Shown: positions 58,900-64,000 of the stretch, one piece after another
Layout: each line of letters starts with the position of its first letter
How positions within the stretch are numbered: position 1 is the stretch's first letter
Origin: Spongospora subterranea f. sp. subterranea
Taxonomy: Eukaryota > Endomyxa: Phytomyxea > Phytomyxea > Plasmodiophorida
Direction: 5' to 3'
Length of the DNA: 64,000 bases
NCBI GenBank assembly: GCA_049724395.1
Contig: JAUGWO010000142.1
Location: forward strand, 1-64,000
Notes under the pieces: model-generated
What the model was told of the DNA's origin: nothing
What the model saw: the letters and a program-made list of their open reading frames with translations, nothing else
The model's database searches: none
Made by a program: the position numbers and the translations under genes

Positions 58900-59317
58900 A
58901 TGAGTGATGATTCCGGGAATATCGTCAATCAGGAATCCACGGTGCGCTTTTTCGTCACCGAATACAAACATATCGCTCGCGATTCGATCCGGATTATTGA
59001 AGTGCAATTCAAGCAAAACAAGGTAATAACTCAATCCGGTTTGGTGCGCAGCGCTCCCAGGATCTATTGCATTCAGATTTTGATATTGCGGGGAAAGACT
59101 TGCCAGGTGCTGCACGAAGTCCCATTCAAACAAATTGAGGTAGGCGTCGTTGGCCAGCTCTGCTCGTCTATAAAAACAAATGCGCAAAATCTAGGCAAAC
59201 CATGAGGATGTCGACTTGGTAATCACGGCCAACACGCCGGAAAAGGCTCTTAAGTTGCACTTTGGATGTTCATCCTTGAAAAGTAATCTGGTTCAAGACG
59301 CTGCCAGCGCACGCTAA
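58900..59317 (+). CDS. Small unrecognised protein
   Basis: Four short stretches splice in frame with ~50-60-bp introns: MSDDSGNIVNQESTVRFFVTEY...IRIIEVQFKQNK (from 58900), VLHEVPFKQIE (about 59108-59140), ANHEDVDLVITANTPEKALKLHFGCSSLKSNL and a stop at 59315-59317, about 95 residues in all. The alternating beta pattern ending in an amphipathic helix is compatible with a small PH-like or ferredoxin-like fold. I do not recognise it. It could be the 5' part of the myotubularin gene, but the stop at 59317 argues against that. Confidence 0.45.
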
Positions 59318-59469
59318 TCAATGCCATAGGGGATTTTCTCAATTTTATTTTCTCAAGCCGTTGTTGATTCTCCCCGCTCGTTTTCTTATTTTCACACTGA
59401 GCATATGGAGGTGTGTCAACTGGTTCAGCGTTCCTAATCTCATTTGCTGGAATTCAGAAAGTTACGCTC

Positions 59470-61601
59470 ATGGCTGGGGAAAGTATTTTGCTTAAGGTCA
59501 AGAGTTCAGGGGTTTCTTGCGCTCAGAGACCACTTGTCCATTCCTGTGTCTTAATTTTCACGAACGCCCGGATATTTTGCTGTGTCAAGCAGGATGAGGA
59601 CTCACCCTCTATCTTTCGCTGCATAGCGTTTTCGGTAAGGGTCATTGTTCCACAACGGTTGACATATTTCAAGGCAATTTCAGGTAATCTCTTATTTCAG
59701 TATTGCTGAAGTCGAAATTAAAGGGGACCGTCCGGTATTTTTTGTTTCCGTGAAAGATGGCAGAGAAATTATTTTCCATTTGGATAATGTTGATAGTGGT
59801 TTACGCGGTCAGATGTCGAAAATAATCGACGATCGCGCTTTCTTGTCAAATATTGAAGATGGCTTTGCGATGGCTCACTTTCGTCACATTCAAAATATGC
59901 GCCCATACGACGAACACCTTGTTCATTGTCTCACGTATCATCCAAGCATTGAGCAAGAGTATTCTCGACTTGGATTCAACAGCAATGACAAGTGGAGGCT
60001 TTCTAAGGCCAATCAGTAATGCAGCCTCAACTTGTTCTACTCCAGCCTGAACACATTGTAGGGATTTTGCATTATGCTCGAGTTACCCAGCATGTATTGC
60101 CGTTCCAAAAACGGTCCCGGATTCCCTTCTAGGCGACTGTGCTCATTATCGAAGCCAAAGCCGTATGAAATTTTCCAACGTCCTATGATATTGATATTCA
60201 TGCAAATATGAACCAGGTCTTCCGGTCGCCTGTTGGATGGCGCACGACGGTTGCGTCATCTTGCGTAGCTCGCAACCCCGACCTGGTTGGAGAGGTGCTC
60301 GGTCGTCTCCAGACGAGGTACCGTTGTTTCAACAATTTGATGACATCGTTAATGTCTTCGCAATCTAGACAGTCCTTAGGGAAGCTCGGCTGACAAACGC
60401 TCACTCTTCGGTCAGATTTTTCGCCAATTTTTGTGCCAGGTTGTAACAGGCAGAATATAGACCCTGGTTATTTTTGATTTGAGGTCTAAGATAGACGTGA
60501 TCGGGAATCAGTTTAAGGGTAAAGGAGGCGAAATTATGGGTAATTACCCATCCTGCCCTGTTATATATATGGGTATGAAAAATATACACGGAATTCGCCC
60601 CTCATTTCAAGCTGTGGTAATGTTATTTCGCATCATCAAAAAGTTGCAAAATTATCCAAGCATATCATAGACAGAGATGTGTCGAAACCCATGCGATACT
60701 ACATGGTTTGAGCGGCTTGATGCGTCTCGCTGGTTCCATCATATCAGGGAGTTGTTGAACGTAGCGATCCGTGTTGCTCAAGCTATAGTACAAGATGTAA
60801 GTCGAAACTTAGCGATTTACAATATATTCTGATTTCGAACACTCAGAAAGCCTCCGTTCTAATTCATTGCAGCGACGGTTAGGAATTCTCTGTTCAGTCA
60901 CCAACATGTTCTCAGCAGCGTGTATAGGATGGGATCGCACGAGCCAAGTCTCATCACTCTCCCAGCTACTGCTTGATCCATTTTACAGAACATTGGACGG
61001 ATTTACAATGTTAATCCAAAAAGAGTGGATGGAATTTGGACATCCGTTTTCTCTCCGTCATGCAGGTTTCTTCATTAGCAGACTATAAGAATCTCGTTAA
61101 TGCAGATTCACAGGCATAGGAAACAGCCGCAGACATTCATCAAAGTCTTCGACAGAATCGGCTCCAATTTTTATCTTGTTTTTGGATGCGGTGCATCAGT
61201 TGCTGAGGCAAAAGCCAGAAGTACTTGTTCATCACTGCAAAATGACATCTGAGCCTCAAATCATAGGTTTTTGAAATCAATTGCAATTTGCTGTGCTTTC
61301 TAGCCAGAGAAAGCCATAATGACAGATTCGGTAACTTTCTCTGCGACAATCCTCAGCGTTAGTATGGACAAATCAGAGTGATTTCTCGTTAACAAAAAAA
61401 TTGTTTCCAGAAAGAGCACAGCTGGGAGTCCAGCAAACAACCCTGTCAATTTGGCAATATATAAAGAACAACAGGATCGACTTTGTGGAGCCATCCTACA
61501 GGCCGACACCGGATCCAGTTTACCGGCGATTTATCACTATTATTCGAAGAATACTTCTTTGGGAAGAATATTTTTGCAAGTATGACCCAAGTTTTGAATG
61601 A
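59470..61601 (+). CDS. Myotubularin-related phosphoinositide 3-phosphatase
   Basis: Removes the 3-phosphate from PI3P and PI(3,5)P2 on endosomes. The N-terminal PH-GRAM domain ([48 protein letters not shown]) is followed by the phosphatase domain. [22 protein letters not shown] leads by splice to [23 protein letters not shown], then [42 protein letters not shown] (family 'DARPKINAIANKAKGKG'), [28 protein letters not shown]. The active site HCSDG|WDRTSQ is split by a ~53-bp intron at 60895-60950 and keeps Cys and Arg of CX5[46 protein letters not shown] and [12 protein letters not shown] complete the fold. No FYVE domain. Exon limits at 61.2-61.4 kb are unresolved. Confidence 0.9.
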
Positions 61602-61694
61602 AATGAGAAAATAATAAGTTATTGAGAACATGAGCGTCAAAAATAAAGCCACGATCGTCAAACACGTATATTGAATAGTTGCAAAATCTAATGG

Positions 61695-63189
<1,495 letters not shown>

Positions 63190-64000
63190 TTAGGCCAACG
63201 CCAGCCTTTCCTGGTCCGGGAATCGTTTCTTGAGCTCTGTGACCTCGCGGTCCAACACCGCCAGCTGAAATTCCACTCGTTCACTGATCTCTTTCAGATC
63301 CTGAGCCATTCGATCATCTAACTCCTTATCATTGATCTGAGTTCACAGCAGATTTCAACTGAAGCTGTGGTTAGAATGAACGTTTTGACCGACATTGACC
63401 GCAACATCTTGCATTATCTCTAGTACGGTGCGGAGCTGGTTAGGGAGCCAGGTGACAATCGGCGACCCACCAGTCGCAACGGGATGATCCGAATACTTCA
63501 GGATATATTCCTTCGTGAAACTCCAATGTCTCAATCTGAAATTACGAACGCAATCGACCACCTTCAAGTACAATACTGCAGGTTGTGAGAAAAAGAGTCC
63601 CATCCCGAAAAATCATACACGTTCTGCTTACTCGATGATAATGGATCGTCCTGGGCGTATTTCCGTATATGTAAATTGTTGGCTTGATCTGCAACCCAGG
63701 CAACCCATTGAGAATGATTTGATGGGCGGTATGTTCGAAAGTCTTTGAGAATGTCGGTCAACGCGTTGGAAGGCATCGCTTCGGTAAGTTGAAGCAGGTT
63801 GTCTACGATGGCAATCTCACACAAAAGTTGATGATGGGATCACGCTCTCAATACTAACCGACTGTAGGAATCATCGAATCATTCGCTCCTGATTCGCCAC
63901 GATAAAATTGTGGTTCCTCAGACACACCTTCGTAGACCACACCTGGAAATAATTGAACATATAACATTACCAGAAATTGCGCTTAATACCATTAGGGAAC
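63190..64000 (-). CDS. Indoleamine 2,3-dioxygenase-like haem enzyme, 3' part
   Basis: Haem dioxygenase opening the indole ring of tryptophan to N-formylkynurenine. The gene runs off the right edge. Minus-strand exons: GVVYEGVSEEPQFYRGESGANDSMIPT (about 63860-63945; family 'GVIYEGV....Y.GPSGAQSS..P'), EAMPSNALTDILKDFRTYRPSNHSQWVAWV (63600-63824; family 'MR.YMP..HR.F'), FRLRHWSFTKEYILKYSDHPVATGGSPIVTWLPNQL in pieces (63430-63550), where the His in RLRHW is the proximal haem ligand. After a GTCAAT..ACTCAG intron, NDKELDDRMAQDLKEISERV...LKKRFPDQERLALA ends at 63190, a short coiled tail. The exon joins in the middle are approximate. Confidence 0.85.

Overview
The window is nuclear DNA of a compact-genome, intron-bearing unicellular eukaryote. 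Every host gene I could resolve is of eukaryotic type: Y14, TM9SF, complex I NDUFA13, POP5, uS5/RPS2, Ctf4, ATE1, myotubularin and Rab2. Introns follow GT..AG and are mostly about 45-65 bp, many close to 53 bp. Intergenic gaps can be as short as 10 bp. A zinc-type ALAD and a mitochondrial IleRS fit a heterotrophic protist. A plasmodiophorid-like rhizarian or similar soil protist would fit the gene and transposon mix, but that is inference and no marker here proves it.

Layout: 1-13.2 kb is a nest of transposable elements. It holds a broken IS630/Tc1-like DDE transposon, a FAR1/MuDR-type MULE framed by an ~82-bp inverted repeat, a BED-finger hAT element with GTACC-rich subterminal repeats, a Ty1/copia fossil whose 5' part is doubled as a near-perfect head-to-head palindrome, and a mariner-like fragment. 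From 13.2 to 29.5 kb come a drug/metabolite-type transporter, Y14 (RBM8A), ALAD, an AlkB-family dioxygenase, NDUFA13/GRIM-19, a TM9SF protein, a Rheb-like GTPase with a C-terminal four-helix membrane module, and RNase P/MRP subunit POP5. From 29.5 to 44.3 kb there is a fold-back repeat, an ExoIII/APE1-type AP endonuclease, uS5/RPS2, mitochondrial isoleucyl-tRNA synthetase, Ctf4/WDHD1, an unrecognised gene and arginyl-tRNA-protein transferase ATE1. From 44.3 to 64 kb lie a mitochondrial carrier, an EST1/SMG6-like protein carrying a Regnase-type NYN nuclease instead of the usual PIN domain, TXNDC9/PLP3, a probable coiled-coil gene, three tandem class-3 lipase-like modules, a six-hairpin glycosidase-like gene, a small unrecognised gene, an active myotubularin phosphatase, Rab2 and the 3' part of an indoleamine 2,3-dioxygenase-like gene that runs off the right edge.

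The host genes are housekeeping and scattered on both strands, with no operon logic. The most unusual contents are the Rheb-4TM fusion, the EST1-NYN fusion and the lipase array in which two of three modules appear to have lost catalytic residues. Several otherwise well-conserved genes show one apparent single-base frame slip, often in or beside a homopolymer, which looks more like sequence error than decay. Splice sites quoted here were read by eye from GT/AG and protein-family continuity.
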